Below are positions 36,516 to 46,622 of a stretch of 64,000 nucleotides of DNA, piece by piece. The DNA is taken from contig JAGXFQ010000014.1 of assembly GCA_024637145.1 (NCBI GenBank), positions 62,001 to 126,000 on the forward strand, written 5' to 3'. Under the pieces are notes generated by a model that saw only the letters and a program-made list of their open reading frames with translations, had not been told where the DNA came from and searched no databases. Both the position numbers and the translations under genes were made by a program. Source of the DNA: Desulfobulbaceae bacterium. Its GTDB lineage: Bacteria; Desulfobacterota; Desulfobulbia; Desulfobulbales; SURF-16. Every line of letters starts with the position of its first letter. The stretch's first letter is position 1.

Positions 36516-38960
36516 TCAGGGGGCAATTCCCATCTCTTTTTCTTTCTCATGCACGGCCAGCCTGGTTTTGATGGCAGTATCGGGAATAAGACTCATGGAG
36601 TCGATGCCCAGTTCAACCAGGAAAGTGGCAAAATCGGGAAAGTCAGAGGGACCCTGACCACAGATACCAATCTTCCGGCCCCGCCGTTTGGCAGTGGCAA
36701 TAACCATGCGGATCATATCCTTCACCGCGTCATTACGCTCATCCGCAATACCGGCGATGATACCGGAGTCCCGGTCAAGGCCGTAGGTCAACTGAGTCAG
36801 ATCATTGGAGCCGATGGAGAAACCGTCAAAGATGTCGGCAAAGGCATCGGCGGAGATAACATTACTGGGGATCTCACACATAACGTAGATCTCCAGACCG
36901 TTTTCACCCTGAACCAGGCCGCACTCCCTCAGGACCTCGATTACTTTCTTGCCCTCTTCCGGTGTCCGGCAGAACGGCACCATGAGCTTGATGTTATTAA
37001 GGCCCATGTCGTTACGGGCTTTTTTCAGGCCTTCACACTCAAGCTCAAAGGCGGGCCGATATTTAGGATCATAATAGCGGGAGGCACCACGCCAGCCGAT
37101 CATGGGATTTTCTTCCTTGGGCTCATAGAAATGACCGCCCACCAGATTGGCGTACTCATTACTCTTAAAGTCAGAAAGACGGACAATCACATCCTTGGGA
37201 TAGAAGCCCGCGGCAATACGGCCAACCCCCTCGGCAACCTTGTCGATGAAGAATTGTTTCTTGTCAGGATAGGCACCGGTGCGCGCCTCGATTTTCTTGG
37301 CCACGGCCTGCTTCTCAGGATCATCAGAGTTTTTCAGCTCCTCGTAATTCATGAGAGCAAGGGGATGAATACCGATATGGGAGTTAATAATGAACTCCTC
37401 ACGGGCCAGGCCGACCCCGTCATTGGGGATCTGACATTCGGTGAAGGCCTTTTCAGGGATACCGACATTCATCATGATCTTGGTCTTGGTCTCAGGCACC
37501 TCGTCCAGATCGAGCTTCTCAATCTCAAAGGCCAGAATACCGTTGTAGACATAGCCGGTCTCGCCCTCGGCCGAGGAAACCGTGATCTCCTGGCCATCCT
37601 TGATCAGCTTGGAGCCGTTCTTGGTGCCGATAACGCAGGGGATGCCAAGTTCGCGGGAAATAATGGCGGCATGGCAGGTGCGGCCGCCACGGTTGGTGAC
37701 GATGGCACCGGCGATCTTCATGATCGGCTCCCAGTCGGGATCGGTCATGTCCGTGACCAGCACCTCACCCTTCTTGAAGGTATGGATATCCTTGGCCTCA
37801 TCAATGCAATGGGCAACGCCCTGGCCGATCTTGGTACCCACGGCCAGACCCTCGACAATAACCTCACCGCCCAGTTCTTTCAGCTTATAGGTTTCCATGG
37901 TGCGCTTGGAGGCCTGAGAGTGGACAGTCTCAGGACGGGCCTGGACGATAAAGAGGTTGCCGGTGCCCACCTTGACTCCATCACCATCCTTGGCCCACTC
38001 GATATCCATGGCCTTGCCGTAATGGTCTTCAATGATACAGGCCCACTTGGCAAGCTGGAGAATTTCATCATCATTGACCACATAGGAGCTTTGTTCTTCA
38101 GGAGTGGTGGCGATATTGATGACCGGCTCAGCGGTGGCTGGATCATTATCATAGATCATCTTGATCTCTTTAGAGCCCAGCCGCTTGGAAACAATGGGAC
38201 GCTTGCCCTCTTTCAGTGTCGGCTTAAAGACGTAATACTCATCAGGATCCACCGCCCCCTGCACGACGTTTTCGCCAAGACCCCAGGAGCCGGTGACAAA
38301 GACGGCATCCTGGAAACCGGATTCCGTATCAATGGAGAATATAACGCCTGAGGAGGCGGAGTCGGAACGGACCATCTTCTGGATGGTGATGGAGAGGTAG
38401 ACGTCGAACTGGCCATAGCCCTGGTGCTTACGATAGGAGATGGCCCGGTTGGTAAAGAGAGAGGCGAAACATTTCCGGCAATTTTCAATGATGTTTTCAT
38501 AGCCGTGGATGTTGAGATAGGTCTCCTGCTGGCCGGCAAAAGAGGCGTCAGGAAGATCTTCAGCCGTGGCCGAGGAACGGACAGCCACATCAACATTCTT
38601 GCCATACTTGGCCTCCATCGTCTGGTACGCCTCAACAATGGCATCACGGAGATCAGCCGGAAACTTGGCATGACGAATGATATCACGGCATTTTTCACCG
38701 CGCTCGGCAAGATTGCGCATGTCCTCGGTATCAAGATCGGCAAGGACCTCCTCGATTTCCTTGGCAATACCCGCATGTTTCAGCAGATAACGATAGGCAT
38801 AGGCCGTTATGGCAAAGCCATGGGGAATGGCGACACCTTTGGTGGTGAGATGTTGATACATCTCGCCCAGTGAGGCATTTTTTCCACCAACCAGGGGAAC
38901 ATCTTCAATGCCGATTTCATCAAACCAGAGGATGAGGGCCTCGTCATGCTTCTCTGCCAT
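36516..38960 (-). CDS. ppsA: Phosphoenolpyruvate synthase
   Basis: Converts pyruvate and ATP to PEP, AMP and phosphate for gluconeogenesis from C2/C3 substrates. The 814-residue protein has three domains. The ATP-grasp domain (residues 1-350) opens with VPLVGGKNASLGEM. The phosphohistidine swivel domain has GGRTCHAAIISRELGIPCVIG near residue 420. The PEP-binding barrel has RLSDFKSNEYANLVGG, NDLTQLTYGLDRDS and the catalytic cysteine in IGICGQGPSD near residue 775. Monocistronic, with its own promoter and terminator. Confidence 0.95.
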   Translation of the reverse strand: MAEKHDEALILWFDEIGIEDVPLVGGKNASLGEMYQHLTTKGVAIPHGFAITAYAYRYLLKHAGIAKEIEEVLADLDTEDMRNLAERGEKCRDIIRHAKFPADLRDAIVEAYQTMEAKYGKNVDVAVRSSATAEDLPDASFAGQQETYLNIHGYENIIENCRKCFASLFTNRAISYRKHQGYGQFDVYLSITIQKMVRSDSASSGVIFSIDTESGFQDAVFVTGSWGLGENVVQGAVDPDEYYVFKPTLKEGKRPIVSKRLGSKEIKMIYDNDPATAEPVINIATTPEEQSSYVVNDDEILQLAKWACIIEDHYGKAMDIEWAKDGDGVKVGTGNLFIVQARPETVHSQASKRTMETYKLKELGGEVIVEGLAVGTKIGQGVAHCIDEAKDIHTFKKGEVLVTDMTDPDWEPIMKIAGAIVTNRGGRTCHAAIISRELGIPCVIGTKNGSKLIKDGQEITVSSAEGETGYVYNGILAFEIEKLDLDEVPETKTKIMMNVGIPEKAFTECQIPNDGVGLAREEFIINSHIGIHPLALMNYEELKNSDDPEKQAVAKKIEARTGAYPDKKQFFIDKVAEGVGRIAAGFYPKDVIVRLSDFKSNEYANLVGGHFYEPKEENPMIGWRGASRYYDPKYRPAFELECEGLKKARNDMGLNNIKLMVPFCRTPEEGKKVIEVLRECGLVQGENGLEIYVMCEIPSNVISADAFADIFDGFSIGSNDLTQLTYGLDRDSGIIAGIADERNDAVKDMIRMVIATAKRRGRKIGICGQGPSDFPDFATFLVELGIDSMSLIPDTAIKTRLAVHEKEKEMGIAP

Positions 38961-39029
38961 TTCGTCTACTCCTGAAAAAAGTTGAATTTATACAAAAGAG
39001 ATATTGCTTAAAGATTGGCTAAAACAAAA

Positions 39030-39058
39030 ATTATAGCGAGATGAAAAAAGGATGTAAA
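39030..39058 (-). promoter_or_regulatory. Promoter of ppsA
   Basis: On the minus strand TTTACA (39058-39053), 17 bases, perfect TATAAT (39035-39030). Nearly consensus; start of transcription about 60 bases before the ppsA ATG. The rest of 38961-39411 is AT-rich leader for the two divergent genes. A weaker TTTTAC/TATAAA pair at 39232-39259 could drive the plus-strand mutase gene. Confidence 0.78.
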
Positions 39059-39411
39059 GCAGTGTTGCCAGCCTGTGGAAAGATGGTGACAAATTCTCTT
39101 CTATCATTGATAAAAGAATACCTTCCCTATAGCTAATCTCAGCCACCGGGTCAAGCCAAACCTTCCGAAACCATTGAGTTTTCAAGTGGCTGGGGCAACT
39201 GATCGATTCAAAAAAAAATAATCACAATTTTTTTTACTTTGTTTTCAGGAAGTTATAAAATGAATATTCCGGCTGCCCCCTTACCCGGAATGCCTTAGCC
39301 TTAAAAGGCCTTTTTCAGGTATTTTAAAGCCTTGGCACCCCGGGTGAGGGGAACATATCTGCCTGGCCCCCCGGTTTTTTACAGCAGCAGAGTCACCCTG
39401 CTTTTGCAGCG

Positions 39412-41193
39412 GTGACAACGACACAATCAACCCCCTCTTTTTCCCCTCTTACTCATCAGGACAGTGCAATGACAGCAGAGCATGTGGAGCAACTTCTGGA
39501 CCAATTAGAGCAGGGCGGTCATGCCGACCATGATTATTTTCAGGTCATAAAAGAGCTGGTGGTTAAACGCAACCAGACAGAGCCTGCTGCCGCCCCCCAC
39601 CGCTTCTGGCAGGAGAAAATAGATCTTGTCTACGCCAAGGTTGCAGACGAAATCAAGACGAACACCAGCCCTCCCCTTACCCCTGTAAAATTCGGCACTT
39701 CCGGCTGGCGCGGCATCATCGGCAAGGACATCAATGTCCGCACCGTCAAACTGGTCACCCGAGCCATTGCCCAGATGTATCTCGATCTCCAGCAGAGCCA
39801 GGAACTGGCCGGCGACTTGGGGATTACCTCCCTGGATCAGGCCCGCAGCCGCGGCGCCGTCATCGGCTTTGATAATCGTTTTGGCAACCCTCTTTGTGGC
39901 CAGGTTGCCTGCGATGTGCTGACTTCCTTAGGCTTTACCGTCTATTTTGCCGGCGAATCCACCACCGGGGTCCTCTCTGCCGCGGTGCTTGAGCTGGGTG
40001 CCGCCTTTTCCATCAATCTCACCCCCAGCCATAACCCCCTGGAATACGCCGGATTCAAATATAACCCTGCTGACGGCGGACCAGCTGCCGATATCCTCAC
40101 CAGCCGCATCACCGAACTGACCCAGGCCTTTATCCAGCGCCAGGCCGACTTTGAACCAACCCCCAACCCAGCCCTGGTAAAAGAGTGTGACTCCCTGGCC
40201 CTCTGGCTGTCGCTCATCAAGAAAAACAGGGAGCGGCACGGCCTCGACTTTGAAGCCATCATGCAGAAGGTAGCAGCCAATGATAATGTCCTCCTGGCGG
40301 TGGATTGTGTGCATGGCGCCACCCGGGTGCACTTGGACCGGCTCGTGGCCCTGGTGCCGCCGGAGAGGGTGGTGAAAATCAGAAACACCCCTGACCCCAC
40401 CTTCGGCGGAGTGGCGCCTGAACCCTCCACTGCCAATATGGCCCAGGTACGGGCAGAATTAAACAGGCGGCCCCAGCCCCTCAAGATTGGCATCATCATG
40501 GATCCGGACGGGGACCGGATCCGCTTTACCGATGGAACCACGGACATAAACATGAATTTCTTCGGGGCCATGGCCTATCACTTTCTCCATGAGGAAAAGG
40601 GGAAAAAAGGCATGGTGGCCAAGACCGTTGCCACCAGCAATATGGCCAATGCCCTGGCCACGGCCTTTGGGGAAGAAATTTTTGAGCCCAAGGTGGGCTT
40701 TAAGGAATTCCGGCCGGTGATAAACAGGGCCCTGGTCTGTTTTGAGGAGTCAGACGGCATCACGGTGATCGGCCATACCCCGGAAAAAGATGCCTACGTG
40801 GGCCTGGTCCTGGCCCTGGACATGGTCTTAAGCCGCCAGCAGAATCTGGGCGACTATCTGCAGGAGATCGCCCACCAATACGGTTTCTTTTTCCCGGCCA
40901 AAGACGGCGTGACGGTGAGCCGGCAGGGAGCGGCCCTCCAGAAGGATCTGGACCAGTTAAAGAAATATGGCAGGGGAAGCTCCCTGTTGATTGGCGCTGA
41001 ACAAAAAAAGATAACGGAGGTGATAGATATTGATGGCCTCAAACTCATTTTTGAGGATCAGAGCTGGCTGCTGATCAGGCCGTCTGGAACCGAGCCCAAG
41101 GTCCGTTTCTATGTGGAATCAAGGACGGAGAGCGGCAAGAACGACCTGTTTAAGGCAGCCAAGGCCCTGCTGACGGAAATAGGGCTCCTTTAA
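39412..41193 (+). CDS. Phosphoglucomutase/phosphomannomutase family protein
   Basis: Alpha-D-phosphohexomutase that interconverts 1- and 6-phosphosugars. The 593-residue protein has all four domains: KFGTSGWRGIIGKDI near residue 93, the phosphoserine loop NLTPSHNPLEYAGFKYNP near residue 203, and the metal site DPDGDRIRF near residue 365. The sugar loop EESDGITVIGH is near 445 and the phosphate loop RPSGTEPKVRFY near 562. An N-terminal extension of about 90 residues is longer than usual. The serine loop reads TPSHNP rather than TASHNP. Start is GTG 39412, or the ATG 57 bases later (39469), which has AGGACAG before it. Confidence 0.9.
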   Translation: MTTTQSTPSFSPLTHQDSAMTAEHVEQLLDQLEQGGHADHDYFQVIKELVVKRNQTEPAAAPHRFWQEKIDLVYAKVADEIKTNTSPPLTPVKFGTSGWRGIIGKDINVRTVKLVTRAIAQMYLDLQQSQELAGDLGITSLDQARSRGAVIGFDNRFGNPLCGQVACDVLTSLGFTVYFAGESTTGVLSAAVLELGAAFSINLTPSHNPLEYAGFKYNPADGGPAADILTSRITELTQAFIQRQADFEPTPNPALVKECDSLALWLSLIKKNRERHGLDFEAIMQKVAANDNVLLAVDCVHGATRVHLDRLVALVPPERVVKIRNTPDPTFGGVAPEPSTANMAQVRAELNRRPQPLKIGIIMDPDGDRIRFTDGTTDINMNFFGAMAYHFLHEEKGKKGMVAKTVATSNMANALATAFGEEIFEPKVGFKEFRPVINRALVCFEESDGITVIGHTPEKDAYVGLVLALDMVLSRQQNLGDYLQEIAHQYGFFFPAKDGVTVSRQGAALQKDLDQLKKYGRGSSLLIGAEQKKITEVIDIDGLKLIFEDQSWLLIRPSGTEPKVRFYVESRTESGKNDLFKAAKALLTEIGLL

Positions 41194-41207
41194 AGGCCCT
41201 CTTCATT

Positions 41208-42185
41208 CTATTTGTCGGGGTTTAAGCGGGCCACACTAACCTCAAGCCGCTCAATCAGGGTATCAAGCTCGGGCTTGGTCACCTGATCATCGGCGCCCAC
41301 GGCAATGCCCTTCTTTTTCAGAGAGTCATTGATCATGGAAGAAAAGAGGAGCACCGGGATCCTGCTGTAGGCAGGATTCTGCTTCACTCGCAGACAAAAA
41401 TGATGGCCATCCATGCGCGGCATCTCCAGATCAGAGATGATGGCCAGAACCTTTTTGTCCAGTTCTCCGGCGTGGCGCAGAGCTTCTAAATATTCCCAGG
41501 CATCCTGGCCGTCTGGATGGGCAGAGACATGAAAACCCGCTTTTTTCAGGGTGCTGCTCAGCTGCATCAAGATAACCCGGGAGTCATCGGCAATAACCAC
41601 CTCTTTGGCATATTTATCATCTATTAATGACGACTGTCTGTCATCACGGCTGGTGCGCATCACCATGGAGGGGTCAATCTCAGCGATAATCTTCTCAAAA
41701 TCAATCATCTGGATGGTCTGGCTGCCGACCAGACAGATACCGGTGATGGAAGAATTGGCGGCAATGATCGCCGGGGGAGGAGAAACCTGGCTCCAGGAGA
41801 TGCGGTGCACCTTGTCGACCCCATGGGAAATAAAACCAAAGGCCTTGCCGTTGAGTTCCGCAACGATCACCACGCATTTTCGGTCAAACTCCGGGGAGTG
41901 GTCAACCTGATAGCCGAAATAATCACTTATATCCACCAGGGGAATGGTGGCGTTACGCAGCAGAAAGAGCCCCCGGACACAGGCAGGACTGTTAATTACC
42001 TCTGTAATATCAGCGGGTAACGCCACCAGCTCGCGCACCTTGGCCGCATTGATACCAAAGGTGTTTTTGCTGCGTTTACCACTATCTGGGTCAACAAACT
42101 CGAGATAAAAGGTAATAATCTCAAGTTCATTGGTGCCGGTCTCTAAAAGAATTTTCCTCTGGGTCGAACTGCCTTGCTGACTCAT
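41208..42185 (-). CDS. cheV: CheV-type chemotaxis adaptor
   Basis: Couples receptors to CheA and adapts by phosphorylation. In 325 residues an N-terminal CheW domain (NELEIITFYLE, RGLFLLRNATIPLVDISDYF) is followed by a receiver domain with aspartate in AIISDLEMPRMDGHHF and lysine in DQVTKPELD. It stands alone without other che genes. Confidence 0.92.
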   Translation of the reverse strand: MSQQGSSTQRKILLETGTNELEIITFYLEFVDPDSGKRSKNTFGINAAKVRELVALPADITEVINSPACVRGLFLLRNATIPLVDISDYFGYQVDHSPEFDRKCVVIVAELNGKAFGFISHGVDKVHRISWSQVSPPPAIIAANSSITGICLVGSQTIQMIDFEKIIAEIDPSMVMRTSRDDRQSSLIDDKYAKEVVIADDSRVILMQLSSTLKKAGFHVSAHPDGQDAWEYLEALRHAGELDKKVLAIISDLEMPRMDGHHFCLRVKQNPAYSRIPVLLFSSMINDSLKKKGIAVGADDQVTKPELDTLIERLEVSVARLNPDK

Positions 42186-42321
42186 TTACAAAACTTCCTT
42201 AAAGACTCTGGGCCTTTGTTGAGATAACACCAATTATGGAGAAGCAGATCAATATGATCATAAAAGAGGCCTGAAGGGCAATACAGAAATGGGCTGACCT
42301 CAAAAAAAAAAAGAAGTCAAT

Positions 42322-43185
42322 TCAAGATGATCCGGAGGTGAGCATGGAGAGCCAGGTCGCCACAAAGAGCGTGACGCTGATAATACCGTTCATGGTGAAA
42401 AAACTCATGCTGATATGGGCAAGATCCCTGGGATTGACAATAAGGTGCTGATAAAAGAGGGCCAGGCCGGCGATGACCAGGCCGAGGAAATAAAAGATAT
42501 TGAGATGACAGTAGAGCCCGGTGTAGGCAAAGAAGACAAAGGCCAGGACGTGAAAGAGAATGGCCAGCCGCAAGGCCCCTGCCCTGCCGAACCTCGCCGG
42601 CATGGAGTGCAGACCGCGGGACTTGTCAAAATCCGCGTCCATACAGGCGTAGACCGCATCAAAGCCCGCCACCCAGAAGAGAACAGCCATTGACAGCATC
42701 CAGGGGAATCCCGCCAGGGAGCCCTTGACTGCCACAAAGCCGCCCAGGGGCGAAAAGGCCAGGGCAATCCCCAGCACCACATGGCAAAACCAGGTGAAGC
42801 GCTTGGTGTAGGAATAGAACCAGGTAAGGCCCAGGGCCAGGGGTGAAAGCTGCAGGGTCAGGGTATTAAGCTGGGCACAGGCCGCGAAAAAAAGGAGGGA
42901 GGCCAGCACCACCATGACCCAGGCCTCCATCATCTTGATCTCCCCGGCCGGAATGGCCCGGCCGGCAGTTCTGGGGTTTTCCTGGTCAAAACGGGCATCG
43001 ATAATCCGGTTAAAACCCATGGCGCTGGTCCTGGCCCCCACCATGGCCAGGACAATCCAGATCAGGACCAGACCAGCAGGCAGGCCACCTGCGGCCAGCC
43101 AGGCCCCCATGCCGGCAAAGGGCAGGGCAAACACCGTGTGCTTAAACTTGATCATCTCCAGGAATATAACGATTTTTTTCAGCAT
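42322..43185 (-). CDS. mqnP: UbiA-family prenyltransferase of menaquinone synthesis (MqnP)
   Basis: Attaches the polyprenyl tail to 1,4-dihydroxy-6-naphthoate. The 287-residue membrane protein has about eight helices and both Asp-rich motifs: NRIIDARFDQENPRT near residue 60 and DAVYACMDADFDKSRGL near residue 175. It is annotated 4-hydroxybenzoate transferase in many genomes. The mqn neighbours and lack of ubiquinone genes favour MqnP. Last gene of the menaquinone block. Confidence 0.9.
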   Translation of the reverse strand: MLKKIVIFLEMIKFKHTVFALPFAGMGAWLAAGGLPAGLVLIWIVLAMVGARTSAMGFNRIIDARFDQENPRTAGRAIPAGEIKMMEAWVMVVLASLLFFAACAQLNTLTLQLSPLALGLTWFYSYTKRFTWFCHVVLGIALAFSPLGGFVAVKGSLAGFPWMLSMAVLFWVAGFDAVYACMDADFDKSRGLHSMPARFGRAGALRLAILFHVLAFVFFAYTGLYCHLNIFYFLGLVIAGLALFYQHLIVNPRDLAHISMSFFTMNGIISVTLFVATWLSMLTSGSS

Positions 43186-43709
43186 TTTTTTGTTTCAGTT
43201 GTCTGTTTTCTTCTTAAGATAAAGGCTTCAGCCATGAGCGCCATGTTTGCCCCTCCCCCCACCACCTTCGTCACTGCGAGGAGCGAAGCGACGCGGCAGT
43301 CCAGAGGTTTTGACTCCGAGGCCACCGCCATTTCCTGGATTGCCGTACTTCGTTCGCAATGACGGCACATTATATTGCCGCGCGACCCGCGCAATAACGT
43401 GCCCTGAGCCTGTCTAAGGGGCACCCCCTCCCCTCTCCCACCACCTTCGTCACTGCGAGGCGCAAAGCGACGCGGCAGTCAAGAAGGTTTTAAACTCCGT
43501 GTCTCTGTGTCTCTGTGGTTATCAGTTAACAACGCTCTTGCTCGAAAGTATTTCATGTTAAAAAAAATATTTACAAACCACAGAGGCATTCTTTCCAATA
43601 CCCTTGGGGGTACGGAGAAAAAACCCTCCATGTCTCCGTATTTAGCCGTTTCCCCTGCCCCCTGAATTCTGTCTCCTGACTCCTGAATTCAGAATTCAGA
43701 ACCCCTCCC
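43186..43709. repeat. Repeat-filled gap between mqnP and ubiX
   Basis: 524 bases without a gene. It holds a full copy of the 97-base CGTCATTGCGAG repeat (43270-43365, reversed) and a partial second one (43449-43493). It also holds arms of the TTCGTGTCTTTGTGGTT palindromic family (about 43500-43519 and 43576-43641). Different families nested in one gap suggest a permissive landing site. Confidence 0.75.
43270..43365 (-). repeat. Dispersed 97-bp repeat, family A, copy 1
   Basis: Same sequence as 63536-63632 and 63675-63771 but inverted. Its ends, CGTCATTGCGAG and CTCGCAGTGACG, are inverted copies of each other, so each unit can fold. Partial copies are at 43449-43493 and 49732-49780. Confidence 0.85.
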
Positions 43710-44267
43710 TCACTCCCCCTGCCAGCGGGGATAGTCCACCTCAAGGCCCAGGGTCTCAGCCACCCGCGAGGCATAGGTGCGGGCCATTTCAACAAGGGAA
43801 TGCGGTTTCTGGTAAAAGGAGGGCATGGCCGGACAGATAGTGGCGCCGGCATCATGGACAGCGAGCATGTTTTGCAGATGGGTGCGGTTAAAAGGTGTTT
43901 CCCGCACCGCCAGGACCAGCCGCCGTCTTTCCTTGAGCATCACATCAGCGGCGCGATGGATGAGATTTGTGGAAAGGCCGCTGGCAATGGCGGCCAGGGT
44001 TCCCATGGTACAGGGCACCACGGCCATGGCCTGAAAGCGGGCAGAGCCAGAGGCCATGGGGGCGGTAAATTGTTTAATGCCCCACCAGTGCACCTGGGGA
44101 AAATCAGCCGGCACCATGCCAAGCTCCAGGCCCAGGACCTGCTCGCCTGCCTCGGAAATAATAGCATGGACCTCAACATCGGCTGCCGCCAGGATGGCCA
44201 GGAGCTCCCTGGCATAGAGCATTCCAGAGGCGCCGGTTATCGCCACCACGACCTTATCTTGCATCAT
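43710..44267 (-). CDS. ubiX: Flavin prenyltransferase UbiX
   Basis: Makes prenylated FMN, the cofactor of UbiD-type decarboxylases such as MqnL in the futalosine pathway. The 185-residue protein has AITGASGMLYARELL near the N-terminus and SGSARFQAMAVVPCTMGTLA near residue 83. RRRLVLAVRETPFNRTHLQNM lies near residue 118, shown here to family standard. Start placed at ATG 44267 with AAGGG overlapping the mqnA stop. A GTG at 44282 is open but lies inside mqnA. No UbiD gene is in the window. Confidence 0.93.
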   Translation of the reverse strand: MMQDKVVVAITGASGMLYARELLAILAAADVEVHAIISEAGEQVLGLELGMVPADFPQVHWWGIKQFTAPMASGSARFQAMAVVPCTMGTLAAIASGLSTNLIHRAADVMLKERRRLVLAVRETPFNRTHLQNMLAVHDAGATICPAMPSFYQKPHSLVEMARTYASRVAETLGLEVDYPRWQGE

Positions 44268-44274
44268 CAATCCC

Positions 44275-45120
44275 TTATTCACAGATTTTCAGAGGGAGAG
44301 AGCCTGGTGTTGCCTCGCCTCTGCTGATCAAAAATTCAAAAAACCTTTCCAGACCTTTCACCTTCTGCGGCCCCAGATCATACTCCATTTTCTGCAGATA
44401 GGCATGACAGGCCGCCACCTCCATGGGAATGCGGGGGGCAACCAGCTCACAGATCTGCAACAGATCATCCTGGCCCTCCTGCAGGCAGCGCTGCAGCTCC
44501 TGGTGAATCTCCACCACCGTGACCGGATCAAGGCGGCAGAAATCTTCGCGCACGGCCCAGACGGCAAAGACAAAGGGCAGTCCGGTCCGGTGCTGCCACA
44601 CCTCGCTGAGATCGAGCTGTACGGGAAAAGCGCCCTGTTCACGAAGGCGGAGGGCATCGTCGCCAATGGCAAGGACGGCGGCAAAATCGTCAGCCAGGGC
44701 CTTTGGGTCAATGGCCCCCTGCTCATAAAGGGGATGGACGCCATAAAAATCCTCCAGGATAATCTTCACCAGGGCCACCGAGGTCTGCGACTGGGCGGAA
44801 AGCAGAACCTTTTTGCCCTGGAGCCCGACCACCTCCTCCCGGGCAAAGAGAAAGACCGAACCCACCGGGCCGGTGGCGGAAATGGAAAGCCCCCCCAGAA
44901 TCTTGTAGAGCTCGGGATGGGCGCCATATTCATGGGAGGAGATAAAGCCCAGGTCAAGCTCGCCCCGGCACAACAGGTCATTGAGCACCGCAGGAGGGGC
45001 CGCCGTCACCTGCCATTCCGGGCGCCAAACTGTGCGCTGCCACACCTCATAGAGGGGGGCGGTATTAATAAAGTTCACCATGCCTATCCTGGCACGTATC
45101 TTCTTCTTTTCCACCCGCAT
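44275..45120 (-). CDS. mqnA: Chorismate dehydratase MqnA
   Basis: First step of futalosine-route menaquinone synthesis: chorismate to 3-enolpyruvylbenzoate. The 281-residue protein has a periplasmic-binding-like fold with the family features IGMVNFINTAPLYEV near residue 12 and GELDLGFISSHEYG near residue 53. GGLSISATGPVGSVFLF is near residue 76. Cytoplasmic, no signal. Confidence 0.93.
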   Translation of the reverse strand: MRVEKKKIRARIGMVNFINTAPLYEVWQRTVWRPEWQVTAAPPAVLNDLLCRGELDLGFISSHEYGAHPELYKILGGLSISATGPVGSVFLFAREEVVGLQGKKVLLSAQSQTSVALVKIILEDFYGVHPLYEQGAIDPKALADDFAAVLAIGDDALRLREQGAFPVQLDLSEVWQHRTGLPFVFAVWAVREDFCRLDPVTVVEIHQELQRCLQEGQDDLLQICELVAPRIPMEVAACHAYLQKMEYDLGPQKVKGLERFFEFLISRGEATPGSLPLKICE

Positions 45121-45444
45121 CTCTCCTTATTCCGGCCCCTTAAAGGGCCGTTGAAAAATCTAGCCACCAAAGACAAGGCGCGGCAAAAAGGGGCGAAGAA
45201 ACAGCCCGAAATATTGCCAAGGGCCGGGGTTTGGCAACGGGCTGCTAGTGCAGTGTGTCACTTAAAGTTTCGTATATTTTTGCAACTATGCCTTTAACCA
45301 CAAAGACATTCTTTTTAATACCCCATTGAGGGGTACAAAAACACGAAGAGCTTCTTGTTTTTATGTTTTTCTTTGTGCCTTCGTGTCTTTGTGGTTCGTA
45401 AGCAATAACGAAATTCTACACGTACTTTTAAGTTTTACGGAGTA
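45121..45444. repeat. Repeat-filled gap between mqnA and mqnX
   Basis: 324 bases without a gene. 45140-45250 carries a sequence ending GGCAACGGGCTGCTAG that resembles the end of the repeat near 31685. 45295-45396 is a copy of the TTCGTGTCTTTGTGGTT palindrome (family B): TAACCACAAAGAC on the left, GTCTTTGTGGTT on the right, with the core ATACCCCATTGAGGGGTAC. Confidence 0.75.
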
Positions 45445-46620
45445 CTAGAGCCAGCGCAGCTCTTTGGGAGCCAAGTCCCTCACCAAAAATTCAAAGGGGT
45501 CAGCGCCCCCATAGGCCACGGCCAGAAAAGGGCGGCAGCTCCCTTTCTGCAAATGGCCCTGCCTGCTCTGCCCCAGCGCCTCAGCGCCATAACGGGTTGC
45601 CATGGCAACGATGGTCTCGGCAGGGAGACCAGGATGATCCTGGGCCAGGATGGCCATCTCCCGCCACATGGAAAGCTGGGGGTTGCTGGCCAGACTGTCC
45701 GTGCCCAGGCAGGGCCGGATGCCGACGGCCAGCATCTTCTCCGGCTGAGCGCGGCCCACCCCGAGAAAGCGGTTGGAACCGGGGCAGAGACAGACCTTGG
45801 CCTTTTTTGCGGCCAGCATCTGGATCTCATCCTCCCCCAGATGAACAGCGTGGACGCAGAGGGTCTGGTGGTCAAGGAGATCCAGATGGGCCAGATAATG
45901 CACCGGCCCGGTGGCAGGAGGGGTAAAAGTGCCGTCCCAAACGCCCCGTTCCTCTAAAAAGGTACGGAAAGGCCCCTGGCCGCTCTGCAGGAACTCCACC
46001 TCGTCCCGGGACTCAGCAACATGGATGGGATAGAGCTGCCCGGCCAGCCGCGCCCTCTTCTTGACGGCCTGCAGCAGGGAGCGGCTGGTGGAATAGGGGG
46101 CGTGGCAGGTAAAATGATGGCCGGCAGCATGGGCGTCCAGGGTCTGCAGCCCTTCTTTGGTGCCCTGTTCGGACAGACCCAGCAACTCGGTAACATAGTG
46201 GAGATCAACCCCTTCAGCCGGTCCGGTCGGGGGCAAAAGGGCATTGCCGATATCAAGCACCAGGCCGACCCCGTCCGCCTGAAGCGCGGCCAGGGCAGCG
46301 CCGGGGGTGGGCCCATGCCCCTGATCCTCCCCGGCCCGCAAGGCAAGAAGATCGGCGATCCAGGCCGTCATAGCAGCGGGCACCACCGGCTGCCGGCCAA
46401 GATGGGCAAAGGGGGAGAGCTCAAGGTGGCAGTGGCCATTGACCAGCCCCGGCATGAGGATGCGGGCCTCATGGTCAAGGGCCAGGTCATGCCCCTCAAG
46501 TCGCAGATCAGCATAGGGGCCCACGGCCAGAATCCGCTCTTCATCAACGATAACGGCCCCGTCGGCCAGGGCGGGTGAGGAGATGGGCAGCACCCAGGGG
46601 GCCCGGTGGAGAGTAATCAT
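45445..46620 (-). CDS. mqnX: Aminodeoxyfutalosine deaminase (MqnX-like amidohydrolase)
   Basis: Metal-dependent amidohydrolase that most likely deaminates aminodeoxyfutalosine in menaquinone synthesis. The 391-residue protein has the metal ligands in NGHCHLEL near residue 62, THAPYS-like TCHAPYSTS near residue 170 and HVAES near residue 200. The catalytic aspartate is in CLGTDSLASN near residue 313. The family also includes SAH and guanine deaminases. Its place two bases after mqnC settles the role by context. Confidence 0.85.
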   Translation of the reverse strand: MITLHRAPWVLPISSPALADGAVIVDEERILAVGPYADLRLEGHDLALDHEARILMPGLVNGHCHLELSPFAHLGRQPVVPAAMTAWIADLLALRAGEDQGHGPTPGAALAALQADGVGLVLDIGNALLPPTGPAEGVDLHYVTELLGLSEQGTKEGLQTLDAHAAGHHFTCHAPYSTSRSLLQAVKKRARLAGQLYPIHVAESRDEVEFLQSGQGPFRTFLEERGVWDGTFTPPATGPVHYLAHLDLLDHQTLCVHAVHLGEDEIQMLAAKKAKVCLCPGSNRFLGVGRAQPEKMLAVGIRPCLGTDSLASNPQLSMWREMAILAQDHPGLPAETIVAMATRYGAEALGQSRQGHLQKGSCRPFLAVAYGGADPFEFLVRDLAPKELRWL

Positions 46621-46622
46621 GG

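Noticed and set aside
36477-38351. 624-codon plus-strand frame over ppsA
   Set aside because: Antisense shadow of phosphoenolpyruvate synthase; its start lies inside the terminator hairpin.
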